A DNA stretch of 64,000 nt from Bacillota bacterium. Its GTDB lineage: Bacteria; Bacillota; Clostridia; Oscillospirales; Ruminococcaceae. The translations under genes and the position numbers were made by a program. Numbering within the stretch: position 1 is the first letter of the stretch; the number at the start of each line of letters is the position of its first letter. The notes under the pieces were generated by a model. That model made no database searches and had not been told where the DNA came from. It was given only the letters and a program-made list of their open reading frames with translations. Positions 52,902 through 61,226 of the stretch are shown here, one piece after another. The DNA is taken from positions 1-64,000 of the forward strand of contig JAEZKF010000007.1 of NCBI GenBank assembly GCA_023415575.1, written 5' to 3'.

Positions 52902-53351
52902 ATGAGCATCGGATTTGACGTAGAGCAAGAGGAATTTGAGGATACCCTAAAAGGTAAATACCTGACCTTTTCACTGGGCGATGAAGCATATGCCGTGCCC
53001 ATCCGCTATGTCATCGAGATTAACCGCGTGCTGGAGATTACGCCGGTTCCGGACTTTCCGAGCTATATCGACGGCATCACCAACCTGCGCGGCAAGATTA
53101 TCCCCATCATCAACCTGCGCAGGCGGCTTGGCATGGAGGTCATCGACTTTACCGATACCACCTGTTTTATGATTCTTTCGGTGGACGATGCCCCGTTTGG
53201 CCTGATTGTGGACAGCATCTCAGAAGTTGTGAACATCTCCGACGAGGATATCTGCCCCCCGCCGGCCGAGAGCGAATTTATCTCGGGCGTTGCGACCATC
53301 AACGATAAGATTCGTCTTATTATCGACTGCGAGGCGGTCTTTGGCGCATAA
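52902..53351 (+). CDS. cheW: CheW-like chemotaxis adaptor
   Basis: A 149-residue single CheW (SH3-like) domain that couples chemoreceptors to the CheA kinase. KYLTFSLGDEAYAVPIRYVIEINRVLEITPVPDFPSYIDGITNLRGKIIPIINLRRRLG is strongly characteristic, and the remainder (FGLIVDSISEVVNIS) completes the fold. No cheA or receptor is in the window. It follows the two c-di-GMP genes by 52 bases with its own AAAAGGAG site, which suggests that it serves the same motility or surface-behaviour programme. Confidence 0.92.
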   Translation: MSIGFDVEQEEFEDTLKGKYLTFSLGDEAYAVPIRYVIEINRVLEITPVPDFPSYIDGITNLRGKIIPIINLRRRLGMEVIDFTDTTCFMILSVDDAPFGLIVDSISEVVNISDEDICPPPAESEFISGVATINDKIRLIIDCEAVFGA

Positions 53352-53408
53352 AACCTAAGTGAAAAAATCCTGTCTGCCTTGGCGAATGTTCCAATTTATT
53401 TAAAACTA

Positions 53409-53438
53409 TTGACTATGCGACGGGTTGTGTGCTATAAT
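53409..53438 (+). promoter_or_regulatory. Promoter of the tRNA cluster
   Basis: TTGACT at 53409-53414 and TATAAT at 53433-53438, 18 bases apart, 20 bases before the first tRNA. Confidence 0.8.
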
Positions 53439-53458
53439 ACAATCCGTCGCTGAAATGT

Positions 53459-53532
<74 letters not shown>

Positions 53533-53588
53533 TTGCCGTCGGGGGACGTACGGTTTGCGGCACGCAAATGTGACGTAAGCTAACATAT

Positions 53589-53665
53589 GTGCCTGTAGCT
53601 CAGCTGGATAGAGCATCCGCCTTCTAAGCGGAGGGTCGTGGGTTCGAGTCCCCCCAGGCGCGCCA
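53589..53665 (+). tRNA. tRNA-Arg (TCT)
   Basis: A 77-base cloverleaf with acceptor arms GTGCCTG/CAGGCGC (one G-U pair), anticodon loop CTTCTAA (anticodon TCT), T loop GGTTCGAGTCC and encoded CCA. Confidence 0.92.
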
Positions 53666-53671
53666 ATATGC

Positions 53672-53749
53672 GGTGGGTATAGCTCAGTTGGTTAGAGCGC
53701 CAGATTGTGGCTCTGGAGGTCATGGGTTCGAATCTCATTATCCACCCCA
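53672..53749 (+). tRNA. tRNA-His (GTG)
   Basis: A cloverleaf with the anticodon loop TTGTGGC (anticodon GTG) and acceptor arms GTGGGTA/TATCCAC. The additional G at position -1 pairs with C73, the identity element of tRNA-His. CCA is encoded. Confidence 0.92.
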
Positions 53750-53765
53750 CATAAAAACGAAAATT

Positions 53766-53813
53766 CATGCGCCCCTTCCCGCGTCATCCGCACGGGTGGC
53801 GCATGAGTTTTTT
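53766..53813 (+). terminator. Terminator after tRNA-His
   Basis: CATGCGCC/GGCGCATG arms with an inner CCCG/CGGG pairing, followed by AGTTTTTTG. It separates tRNA-Gly-Arg-His from tRNA-Gln, so tRNA-Gln is made by read-through or from an unseen promoter. Confidence 0.75.
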
Positions 53814-53819
53814 GCATAT

Positions 53820-53895
53820 TGGGCTGTAGCCAAGCGGTAAGGCACAGGACTTTGACTCCTGCATCCCGATGGTTCGAATCCATCCAGCCCAGCCA
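53820..53895 (+). tRNA. tRNA-Gln (TTG)
   Basis: A 76-base cloverleaf with acceptor arms TGGGCTG/CAGCCCA, anticodon loop TTTGACT region (anticodon TTG) and T loop GGTTCGAATCC. CCA is encoded. It begins directly after the preceding terminator's T-run. Confidence 0.92.
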
Positions 53896-53901
53896 AGGAC
53901 T

Positions 53902-53929
53902 AACCCTTGAGGAATTCTCCTTAAGGGTT
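53902..53929 (+). terminator. Terminator after tRNA-Gln
   Basis: AACCCTT/AAGGGTT arms with a GAATTC-centred inner stem, followed by TTATTTTTTG. The following 215 bases up to the next gene show nothing recognisable. Confidence 0.8.
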
Positions 53930-54144
53930 TTATTTTTTGTCAATACATTAACCCTAATGTCATCCTGGATACTTCTGCTGCGGGTTGTTTTTCTTCTATC
54001 GAACTTCTAAGAATGGAAAAGAAAAGGCTCGTTGTAATTATCTGAGTGACATGGTAAGATAGACACAATAATTTTTTTAGCATATCCCCTGCCTATGCTC
54101 TTCTGGCTCATGACACTAAAATTGAACAGCTTCGAGGTGCCATT

Positions 54145-54663
54145 ATGAAAAAGTACATCCCTTTAGTCCTTGTAGCACTTTACCCTTATTTCATTGTAGC
54201 GACCTTGGCGGGTGTGTTATCTAACCTTTTCCCCGACAGCCTCTCTATTATTCTTATCCTCCTGATATCCTCCCTTGTAGGGCTCATTGCCTCGGTTGGA
54301 ACAGCAATCGTTTGCCTGATTCGCAGGTGGGATGCAAAAGGGATTCTGCGGGCGAATATGATTATAAAGCTTGCTCAAATTCCGGCTTATGTTGCGATAT
54401 TTATGGTAGGTATGGCCTTCATGATCACCATCTTTACCGCCGCCATTTCCATTCTTCTGGTGATATTTGACCTTTTTGTCATCTTCTTAAGCGGACTGGT
54501 TGGTTTAGCCGGTATAATATCTGCCCTGCGGGATAAGCGGATTACCAAAACACAGGCGATTATTCACGGCTTGCTGCAGTTTGTCTTCTGCATCGACGTT
54601 GTGAGTGCTATTATCGTGTATAGATCAGTAAAGGCGAAATCTAATCATATAACGCAAGCATAA
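54145..54663 (+). CDS. Small integral membrane protein
   Basis: A 172-residue protein with four hydrophobic segments (about residues 5-27, 33-58, 80-110 and 112-128) and a fifth near 145-160, with short loops. I do not recognise a named family with certainty. It resembles uncharacterised clostridial DUF membrane proteins. GAGGTG lies six bases before the ATG. It is a single-gene unit ended by the terminator at 54763. Confidence 0.6.
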   Translation: MKKYIPLVLVALYPYFIVATLAGVLSNLFPDSLSIILILLISSLVGLIASVGTAIVCLIRRWDAKGILRANMIIKLAQIPAYVAIFMVGMAFMITIFTAAISILLVIFDLFVIFLSGLVGLAGIISALRDKRITKTQAIIHGLLQFVFCIDVVSAIIVYRSVKAKSNHITQA

Positions 54664-54762
54664 GTGAGTAAGCAAAGTGGAGCACGGTTTGCAGTATACC
54701 GGATTTCGCTTGCACTATACCAGCTTTCTGCGACCGCTGAATCAACCACGACAAGACTCAAC

Positions 54763-54793
54763 AAGGGGGAACTGCTCGATGCAGCTCCCCCTT
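54763..54793 (+). terminator. Terminator after the small membrane protein
   Basis: AAGGGGGA/TCCCCCTT arms with inner CTGC/GCAG, followed by TTG. Confidence 0.75.
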
Positions 54794-54841
54794 TTGTGAT
54801 ACCCGTGTTATGTATATACAAGATGTATTATGCGCGCAGCA

Positions 54842-55192
54842 TTATACCCGCCACCGGTTGCCGCAGCTTTGGCAAACAGCCTCCGAGTGGGTTTTGGACT
54901 TGGTCTTGCTGTTGGTAATCAACGGAATGATGAGTATAAGGCCGAAAGTGCAAATTGCAAGCAGAATCCACAATGTCCAGCCGAGGCATCCCCTGTGCTT
55001 TGTTTTTACCTCGGTTACGGCCTGCACAACAACGTTGGTGCTGCCGCACTTTTTACACCGTATCTCGTCTTTTTTCTTTATAGCCTTTTGGAGATTGGGT
55101 TGGTTTATGGCCTTTGCACACTTCATGCAAAAGTTACTGCCGTCGGGGTTTTCTTGACCACAATACGGGCAAATCAATATCATATCCTCCAC
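54842..55192 (-). CDS. Zinc-ribbon membrane protein
   Basis: A 116-residue protein (113 if the internal ATG at 55183 is used). A zinc ribbon opens it (CPYCGQENPDGSNFCMKC), a second Cys pair follows (CKKCGSTNV), then a transmembrane segment (WTLWILLAICTFGLILIIPLIT) and a last Cys pair (CQSCGNRWRV). Such proteins may sense or assist membrane processes but have no assigned role. The GTG at 55192 is part of the GGAGGATATG sequence, where the ribosome binding site would lie only two bases from the ATG, so the start is uncertain. Confidence 0.65.
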   Translation of the reverse strand: MEDMILICPYCGQENPDGSNFCMKCAKAINQPNLQKAIKKKDEIRCKKCGSTNVVVQAVTEVKTKHRGCLGWTLWILLAICTFGLILIIPLITNSKTKSKTHSEAVCQSCGNRWRV

Positions 55193-55366
55193 ACTTAATA
55201 CGAGTGCTAATCAGCATATCCTATTTTGATTATAATGTATATTTCATCTAGCTAAAAGCAAAATGCTTTGATTTCCCATAGTAAGTGTTGGGATATTGCA
55301 GCTGTACATATCAAGGGGATGGTACACGAGCCAGTCGTTTTAAACCCGCTTTGGTTTAGCACAAAA

Positions 55367-55394
55367 TTACGGCGGCCAAATAAGGCCGCCGTAA
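55367..55394 (-). terminator. Terminator of the CNNM-family gene
   Basis: TTACGGCGGCC/GGCCGCCGTAA forms an 11-bp stem. On the minus strand it is followed by TTTTGTG. It lies 28 bases after the stop of the transporter gene. Confidence 0.75.
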
Positions 55395-55421
55395 AACTAC
55401 AAATTGTTATATTGTGAAACG

Positions 55422-56801
55422 TTATTCCTTTTTGTCGTCTGTTTCCTTCTCATCGGTTTCATCATCCTCGGGAGAAGGGAGCTTCACGACCTTGACGCTT
55501 GCGATGCGGCGGTCCTCGACCTCGAGCACCGTAAACTCTACGTTGTTGACCACAATGCTCGGGTGTTCCTCCTCAGAGGGGATATAGCCGAGAATGTCGA
55601 TGATAAGGCCTGCAATGGTCTCGTAGTCGCCGTCGTCAGGCAACGGAACATCAAGGATTTCGGACAGCTCGTCGATGTCGGTAGCGCCATCCACCGTAAA
55701 GGTGGTGTCGTCCACCATCTGGATCTCCTCTTCCTCGTTGTCGTACTCGTCCTGAATGTTTCCGACAATCGCCTCAAGAAGGTCCTCCATGGTCACAATA
55801 CCGCTGGTGCCGCCGTACTCGTCACACACCACGGCAAACTGTATCTTTTTTTTCTGAAACTCGCTAAACAGTTCTTTTACATGGTTGCTCTCCGGCACAA
55901 ACAATACCGGACGGATAAAATATTTAAGACAATACTCTTTGTCGTTTTTATTGCTGATTAGGCGGAGTAAATCCTTAACATAGACAACGCCGATAATGTT
56001 ATCAAGGTCATCCTCATACACCGGTATGCGTGAATACCCCTCGTTAATCGCGAGGTTCACCACATCCTCAATCGAAGCAGTGACATCCACGCCGATGATT
56101 TCGGTTCGGTGGGTCATAATCTCGGCGGCGGTAATATCGTCAAGCTCAAAGATGTTGTTAATCATCTCTTTGGCGCTTTCCTCAATTACACCCTTCTCGT
56201 TGCCCACATCCACCAGCATGCGGATTTCCTCTTCGGTCACGCGGTCGGGCTCGCTGTTGGGGTCAATTCCAAACAAGCGCACTACGCCGTTGGTAGACTT
56301 ACTGAGAAGTTTTACAAACGGGCGACTTACCTTATACAGGACGGTAAGGGTGCCGACAGCCATAAAGGCAAACTTTTCGGGGTTTTGCATCGCCAGACGC
56401 TTGGGAACCAGTTCTCCCAATACAAGCGAGAAGTAGGATAGGATTACGGTAATTACCACAACCGCAATCAGCTTAAGTATTGATACCGGCAGCGGTATAT
56501 GAGGTGCGAGTGCAGCAGTAATCGGATCGGCAAAGGTGTCGGCTGCAACTGCAGACGAAAGATAAGCGGAAATTGTTACACCGACCTGAATGGTTGCCAG
56601 AAAGGATGAGGGTTCGGCCACAAGCTTTAACAGCTGTTTTGCCTTTTTGTTGCCTTCCTCTGCCATTTTGTTGACCTTATTGTCGTTGACCTGAATGATG
56701 GCAATCTCGCTTCCGGCAAAAAATGCGTTGATAAGTATCAGTACGAACAGCAGCGCTACATACAGCAGATATAAAGTACTGTTACCGTCAGGGTCTTCCA
56801 T
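55422..56801 (-). CDS. CNNM/CorC-family (hemolysin-type) transporter with CBS domains
   Basis: A 459-residue membrane protein. An N-terminal DUF21 domain with four hydrophobic segments (~8-160, including NAFFAGSEIAIIQVN and LVLGELVPKRLAMQNPEK) precedes two CBS domains (~205-330, with IMTHRTEIIGVDVTASIEDVV and YSRIPVYEDDLDNIIGVVYVKDLL). A C-terminal CorC_HlyC domain follows (~340-435) and then an acidic tail. The family is linked to Mg2+ or other divalent cation efflux, and despite the old name it is not a toxin. It has a consensus promoter and a ~145-base leader in which no riboswitch was recognised. Confidence 0.9.
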   Translation of the reverse strand: MEDPDGNSTLYLLYVALLFVLILINAFFAGSEIAIIQVNDNKVNKMAEEGNKKAKQLLKLVAEPSSFLATIQVGVTISAYLSSAVAADTFADPITAALAPHIPLPVSILKLIAVVVITVILSYFSLVLGELVPKRLAMQNPEKFAFMAVGTLTVLYKVSRPFVKLLSKSTNGVVRLFGIDPNSEPDRVTEEEIRMLVDVGNEKGVIEESAKEMINNIFELDDITAAEIMTHRTEIIGVDVTASIEDVVNLAINEGYSRIPVYEDDLDNIIGVVYVKDLLRLISNKNDKEYCLKYFIRPVLFVPESNHVKELFSEFQKKKIQFAVVCDEYGGTSGIVTMEDLLEAIVGNIQDEYDNEEEEIQMVDDTTFTVDGATDIDELSEILDVPLPDDGDYETIAGLIIDILGYIPSEEEHPSIVVNNVEFTVLEVEDRRIASVKVVKLPSPEDDETDEKETDDKKE

Positions 56802-56945
56802 GTTGAATTTTTCTCCTTTTTGTGCAAATTGTAATTAGAACGGATAAATCCACACACACTATACTATCGGCATTTTTACCTGAAATAATATAGTTGGCAT
56901 GCAAAAGACGCATACAATAAATGGAATATCCAATTAGTCATAGTC

Positions 56946-56974
56946 ATTATATAAAAAAATTATATCCTTGTCAA
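56946..56974 (-). promoter_or_regulatory. Consensus promoter of the CNNM-family gene
   Basis: On the minus strand TTGACA (56974-56969) and TATAAT (56951-56946) are exactly 17 bases apart, a full match to the sigma-A consensus. Confidence 0.85.
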
Positions 56975-57113
56975 ATCACTCTTTTATGATGTTTGCACGC
57001 CCCATTAATCAAACTGCATAAAAATTACGCACAATATGTAACGTATGCAACAGGCGCTGCCTCTTTGGGGCCAAAGGTTTACTCAAATTTCACATATTAA
57101 TATGCTTTAGATA

Positions 57114-57142
57114 TTTACTTTGCACCTTAAAAACGGTATAAT
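57114..57142 (+). promoter_or_regulatory. Promoter of the pyruvate:ferredoxin oxidoreductase gene
   Basis: TTTACT (57114-57119) and TATAAT (57137-57142) are 17 bases apart. The 210-base leader contains a GTTATG/CATAAC hairpin (57162-57182) followed by GGAGGTGGTTTTTTG. The T-run makes it attenuator-like, although expression is evidently high given the gene's biased codon use. The rest of the 557-base gap upstream is AT-rich and shows nothing else. Confidence 0.65.
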
Positions 57143-57358
57143 TCTTAATGAAATTGTTCTTCGTTATGTTTTTAACATAACGGAGGTGGTTTTTTGCGCT
57201 TGCCGCCCCGTGGCAGGCGTTGTCAGGTTGTGCTTACCGATAGTAAAATTCGGTATGCATGAGTCATCTTTTTTGATAGCCCTCTCCTATTATGTCGTAT
57301 TCGGCAGTTAACCCTGCCGTTTCCTTTCTCCCACACACCAATAAGGAGGATATAAATT

Positions 57359-60300
57359 ATGGCTAGAAAAATGAAAACCATGGACGGCAACACCGCCGCC
57401 GCACACGTCTCCTATGCCTATACCGATGTCGCCGCAATCTATCCGATTACGCCCTCGTCCGTTATGGCTGAGGTGACCGACAAATGGGCTGCCGACGGAC
57501 GCAAGAATATGTTTGGCACCAAAGTTAAGGTTGTCGAAATGCAGTCTGAGGCCGGTGCTGCCGGTACCGTACACGGCTCGCTTGCTGCAGGCGCGCTGAC
57601 CACCACCTTCACCGCATCGCAGGGTCTTCTTCTGATGATCCCCAACATGTACAAGATCGCCGGTGAGCTTCTGCCCTGCGTCATCAACGTATCGGCTCGT
57701 GCCGTTGCGTCGCATGCGCTCTCCATCTTCGGCGACCACTCCGACGTATATGCATGCCGTCAGACCGGTTTTGCTATGCTCGCTTCGGGAAGCGTTCAGG
57801 AAGTTATGGACTTAACCCCTGTTGCTCACCTGACTGCTATCAAGAGCAGAGTGCCCTTCTTAAACTTCTTCGACGGCTTCAGAACCTCTCACGAGCTGCA
57901 GAAGATTCATGTATGGAGCGACGAGGAACTCGCTTCCATGGCAGACATTGATGCAATCAATGAATTCCGCAAGCGCGCTCTCAACCCTGAGCATCCCGTT
58001 CTGCGTGGTACCGCTCAGAACCCCGATATCTTCTTCCAGGCTAGAGAGGCAAGCAACCCCTACTACCTGAAGGTTCCCGAGATTGCTGAGGAGTACATGA
58101 ACCTCATCAACAGCAAAATCGGCACCGATTACAAGCTGTTTAACTACTACGGCGCTCCCGATGCAGAGCACGTTATCATCGCTATGGGCTCCGTATGCGA
58201 GACCATCGAGGAGACCATCGATTACCTCAACGCTAAGGGCGCAAAGGTTGGTCTGATTAAGGTTCGCCTCTACAGACCCTTCTCGGTTAAGCACCTGCTC
58301 TCCGCAATTCCTGACAGCGTAAAGCAGATCTCCGTACTCGACCGCACCAAGGAGCCCGGCGCTCTGGGCGAGCCTCTGTACCTGGATGTTGTTGCTGCGC
58401 TTAAGGACACCAAGTTTGAGTCTGTTCCCGTATTCAGCGGCCGCTATGGTCTGGGCTCTAAGGACACCACTCCTGCTCAGATTATCGCTGTTTACAAGAA
58501 CACCGAGAAGAAGTTCTTCACCATCGGCATTGTGGATGATGTGACCAACCTCTCTCTCGAAATCACCGAGAACCCCGATACCACCCCTGCCGGCACCACC
58601 AGCTGCAAGTTCTGGGGCCTTGGTTCGGATGGTACCGTTGGTGCTAACAAGAACTCCATCAAGATCATCGGTGACCACACCGACATGTACGCTCAGGCGT
58701 ATTTTGCATACGACTCCAAGAAGTCGGGCGGTGTTACCATCTCGCACCTGCGCTTTGGTAAGAAGCCCATCCGTTCGACCTACCTCATCAACAAGGCAGA
58801 CTTCGTTGCTTGCCATAACCCCGCCTATGTCGGCCATTACGACATGGTTGAGGACATCAAGCCCGGCGGAACCTTCCTGCTCAACTGCCAGTGGAGCCCC
58901 GAGGAGCTTGAGGAGCACCTGCCCGCTAAGGATAAGCGCTACATTGCCAACAACAACATCAAGTTCTACACCATCGACGGTGTGAAGATCGGTAAGGAGA
59001 TTGGTCTGGGCGGACGCATCAACACCGTGCTCCAGTCTGCATTCTTCAAGCTTGCCGACATCATTCCGATTGATGAGGCCATTAAGTATATGAAGGACGC
59101 GGCTACCGCTTCGTATGGCAAGAAGGGCGAGAAAGTTGTCGCCATGAACCATGCGGCTATCGACGCCGGTGTTACCGGTATCACCGAAATTAAGGTTCCC
59201 GAGTCCTGGAAGAACGCTTCGGACGACAAGCCTGCACACGTTGCTACCGGCAAGCGTGCTGACCTTGTGAAGTTCGTAAACGAGATTGAGATCCCCGTTA
59301 ACAAGCAGCAGGGTGACCGCCTGCCCGTTTCCACCTTCGTGGATATGGCTGACGGTACCTTCCCGCAGGGCAGCGCCGCTTACGAGAAGCGCGGCATCGC
59401 TGTTGATGTTCCCGAGTGGCTGCCTGAAAACTGCATCCAGTGCACCTTCTGCGCATATGTTTGCCCGCATGCGGTTAACCGTCCCTTCGTTATGACCCCC
59501 GAGGAGGTTGCTGCTGCTCCCGCTGCTACCAAGACTGCGGATATGACCGGTCTGCCCGGCTACAAGTTCGGCATCCAGATTTCCGTTCTCGACTGCACCG
59601 GCTGCGGATCCTGCGCAAACGTATGCCCCGGCAAGGGCGGCAACAAGGCCCTTGTTATGAAGCCGCTTGAGACTCAGCTTGAGCAGCAGGAAGTGTTCAA
59701 CTACGCACACGAGCTGCCTGAGAAGCCTGAGGCACTTGCGAAGTTTAAGCCCACCACCGTTAAGGGCAGCCAGCTCAGAGAGCCCCTGCTTGAATACTCC
59801 GGCGCATGCGCAGGCTGCGGCGAGACCCCCTATGCGAAGCTCGCTACCCAGCTGTTCGGCGACAAGATGTATATTGCCAACGCCACCGGCTGTTCTTCCA
59901 TCTGGGGCGGTTCGGCTCCCTCTACCCCCTACACCGTTAACAAGCGCGGATTTGGTCCTGCTTGGGCGAACTCCCTGTTTGAGGATAACGCTGAGTACGG
60001 CTTTGGTATGTACCTTGCTCAGAAGCAGCTGCGTGAGCGCGTAATCGCTAAGGTTCGCGCACTCGAGACCTCCGATGAGGCTCTGAAGGCTGCAATTGCC
60101 GAGTACCTTGACACCATCAACAGCACCACCGAAAACGGTGTTGCCACCGACAAGCTGGTTGCTGCTCTTGAGAAGGACGGCAGCGCTCTGGCTAAGGAAA
60201 TCCTCGCTGATAAGGAATTCCTTGCGAAGAAGAGCATCTGGATTCTGGGCGGCGACGGCTGGGCATACGACATCGGCTTCGGCGGTCTTGACCATGTTAT

Positions 60301-60889
60301 TGCTCAGAACGAGGACGTAAACATCCTTGTATTCGATACCGAGGTGTACTCCAACACCGGCGGTCAGTCCTCCAAGTCCACCCCGACCGGCGCTGTTGCA
60401 CAGTTCGCTGCAGCCGGTAAGGAGATTAAGAAGAAGGACCTCGCCGCTATCGCAATGAGCTACGGCTACGTTTATGTTGCACAGGTTGGTATGGGTGCTG
60501 ACTACAACCAGTGCCTGAAGGCCTTCAACGAGGCGGAGAGCTACAACGGCCCGTCCCTCATCATCGCATACGCGCCCTGCATTAACCACGGCGTTAAGGG
60601 CGGTATGGGCATGAGCCAGACCGTTATCAAGAATGCGGTAGCTTCCGGCTACTGGCACCTGTTCCGCTTTGACCCGCGTCTCAAGGCACAGGGCAAGAAC
60701 CCCTTCCAGCTCGACAGCAAGGCACCTTCTGTCAGCTACAAGGACTTCATCACCAGCGAGGTTCGCTACACCTCTCTGACCCGTGCATTCCCCGATCGCG
60801 CTGAGCAGCTGTTCGACGCAGCGGAGAAGATTGCACAGGATAAGTACAATCACCTTGTACGTCTTTCCAAGCTGTATGATGTTGAATAA
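57359..60889 (+). CDS. nifJ: Pyruvate:ferredoxin (flavodoxin) oxidoreductase
   Basis: A 1176-residue single-chain enzyme that oxidises pyruvate to acetyl-CoA and CO2 and reduces ferredoxin, the central step of anaerobic energy metabolism. The N-terminal pyrimidine-binding region has SYAYTDVAAIYPITPSSVMAE. Two [4Fe-4S] ferredoxin motifs lie at ~691-705 (CIQCTFCAYVCPHAV) and ~745-755 (CTGCGSCANVCPGKGG). The proximal cluster is at CAGCGETPYAKL (~815) and the ThDP site at GGDGWAYDIGFGGLDH (~964) with SNTGGQSSKSTPTGA. Domain order and length are standard. Codon use is very uniform, typical of a highly expressed gene. Confidence 0.97.
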   Translation: MARKMKTMDGNTAAAHVSYAYTDVAAIYPITPSSVMAEVTDKWAADGRKNMFGTKVKVVEMQSEAGAAGTVHGSLAAGALTTTFTASQGLLLMIPNMYKIAGELLPCVINVSARAVASHALSIFGDHSDVYACRQTGFAMLASGSVQEVMDLTPVAHLTAIKSRVPFLNFFDGFRTSHELQKIHVWSDEELASMADIDAINEFRKRALNPEHPVLRGTAQNPDIFFQAREASNPYYLKVPEIAEEYMNLINSKIGTDYKLFNYYGAPDAEHVIIAMGSVCETIEETIDYLNAKGAKVGLIKVRLYRPFSVKHLLSAIPDSVKQISVLDRTKEPGALGEPLYLDVVAALKDTKFESVPVFSGRYGLGSKDTTPAQIIAVYKNTEKKFFTIGIVDDVTNLSLEITENPDTTPAGTTSCKFWGLGSDGTVGANKNSIKIIGDHTDMYAQAYFAYDSKKSGGVTISHLRFGKKPIRSTYLINKADFVACHNPAYVGHYDMVEDIKPGGTFLLNCQWSPEELEEHLPAKDKRYIANNNIKFYTIDGVKIGKEIGLGGRINTVLQSAFFKLADIIPIDEAIKYMKDAATASYGKKGEKVVAMNHAAIDAGVTGITEIKVPESWKNASDDKPAHVATGKRADLVKFVNEIEIPVNKQQGDRLPVSTFVDMADGTFPQGSAAYEKRGIAVDVPEWLPENCIQCTFCAYVCPHAVNRPFVMTPEEVAAAPAATKTADMTGLPGYKFGIQISVLDCTGCGSCANVCPGKGGNKALVMKPLETQLEQQEVFNYAHELPEKPEALAKFKPTTVKGSQLREPLLEYSGACAGCGETPYAKLATQLFGDKMYIANATGCSSIWGGSAPSTPYTVNKRGFGPAWANSLFEDNAEYGFGMYLAQKQLRERVIAKVRALETSDEALKAAIAEYLDTINSTTENGVATDKLVAALEKDGSALAKEILADKEFLAKKSIWILGGDGWAYDIGFGGLDHVIAQNEDVNILVFDTEVYSNTGGQSSKSTPTGAVAQFAAAGKEIKKKDLAAIAMSYGYVYVAQVGMGADYNQCLKAFNEAESYNGPSLIIAYAPCINHGVKGGMGMSQTVIKNAVASGYWHLFRFDPRLKAQGKNPFQLDSKAPSVSYKDFITSEVRYTSLTRAFPDRAEQLFDAAEKIAQDKYNHLVRLSKLYDVE

Positions 60890-60912
60890 CATCTGAGCCT
60901 TATATCGCACAA

Positions 60913-60950
60913 CTCCCCCGTTTTGCATCGCAAAACGGGGGAGTTTTTTG
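60913..60950 (+). terminator. Terminator of nifJ
   Basis: CTCCCCCGTTTTG/CAAAACGGGGGAG forms a 13-bp perfect stem followed by TTTTTTG. Confidence 0.88.
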
Positions 60951-61057
60951 CGTCTTGTGGGTGCCTTTTGAAGGGTGTGAATCGCCCGGCATGGGCCTTG
61001 CAGCGGACGCTTATTAACCGTCCCCATCTTTTCGCCTTGGGGCGGTTCTCGTTTTTT
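60950..61057 (+). ncRNA. Possible structured RNA or second terminator after nifJ
   Basis: After the nifJ terminator, GCGTC (60950-60954) can pair with GACGC (61006-61010) around a GC-rich interior with GTGCC/GGCAT pairing. A second intrinsic terminator follows (AACCGTCCCC/GGGGCGGTT, 61016-61047, then TTTTTT). A terminated, foldable ~100-base unit could be a small RNA, or merely a back-up terminator. No promoter is evident in front of it. Confidence 0.3.
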
Positions 61058-61130
61058 CCTTAGCGGGGACATTGCTTACGTTGACTAGTCAATGAAATCC
61101 GTTGTCGCTTGTAATCCTCTACAGAAAGCA

Positions 61131-61165
61131 AAAGCCACCCCCGCCTTCCTGGCGGGGGTGGCTTT
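61131..61165. terminator. Terminator of the flagellin genes
   Basis: AAAGCCACCCCCGCC/GGCGGGGGTGGCTTT forms a 15-bp perfect stem with a five-base loop and T-rich tails on both strands. It lies 60 bases after the first flagellin stop on the minus strand. Confidence 0.88.
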
Positions 61166-61226
61166 TATGCGCGTCATGCGCTTTGCGTGTTTATGCGTTT
61201 TTCTAACAGACTAATCGTTATGGGAA

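Noticed and set aside
55422..56801. Hemolysin toxin
   Set aside because: The domain set DUF21-CBS-CorC_HlyC marks a cation transporter family. The hemolysin name is historical.
57860..61072. A 1070-codon open frame on the minus strand across the oxidoreductase gene
   Set aside because: It is a shadow of the strongly codon-biased nifJ gene. It has no ribosome binding site, no domain motifs and a composition (Leu/Val/Gly-rich) typical of antisense frames. The plus-strand protein has all expected catalytic motifs.
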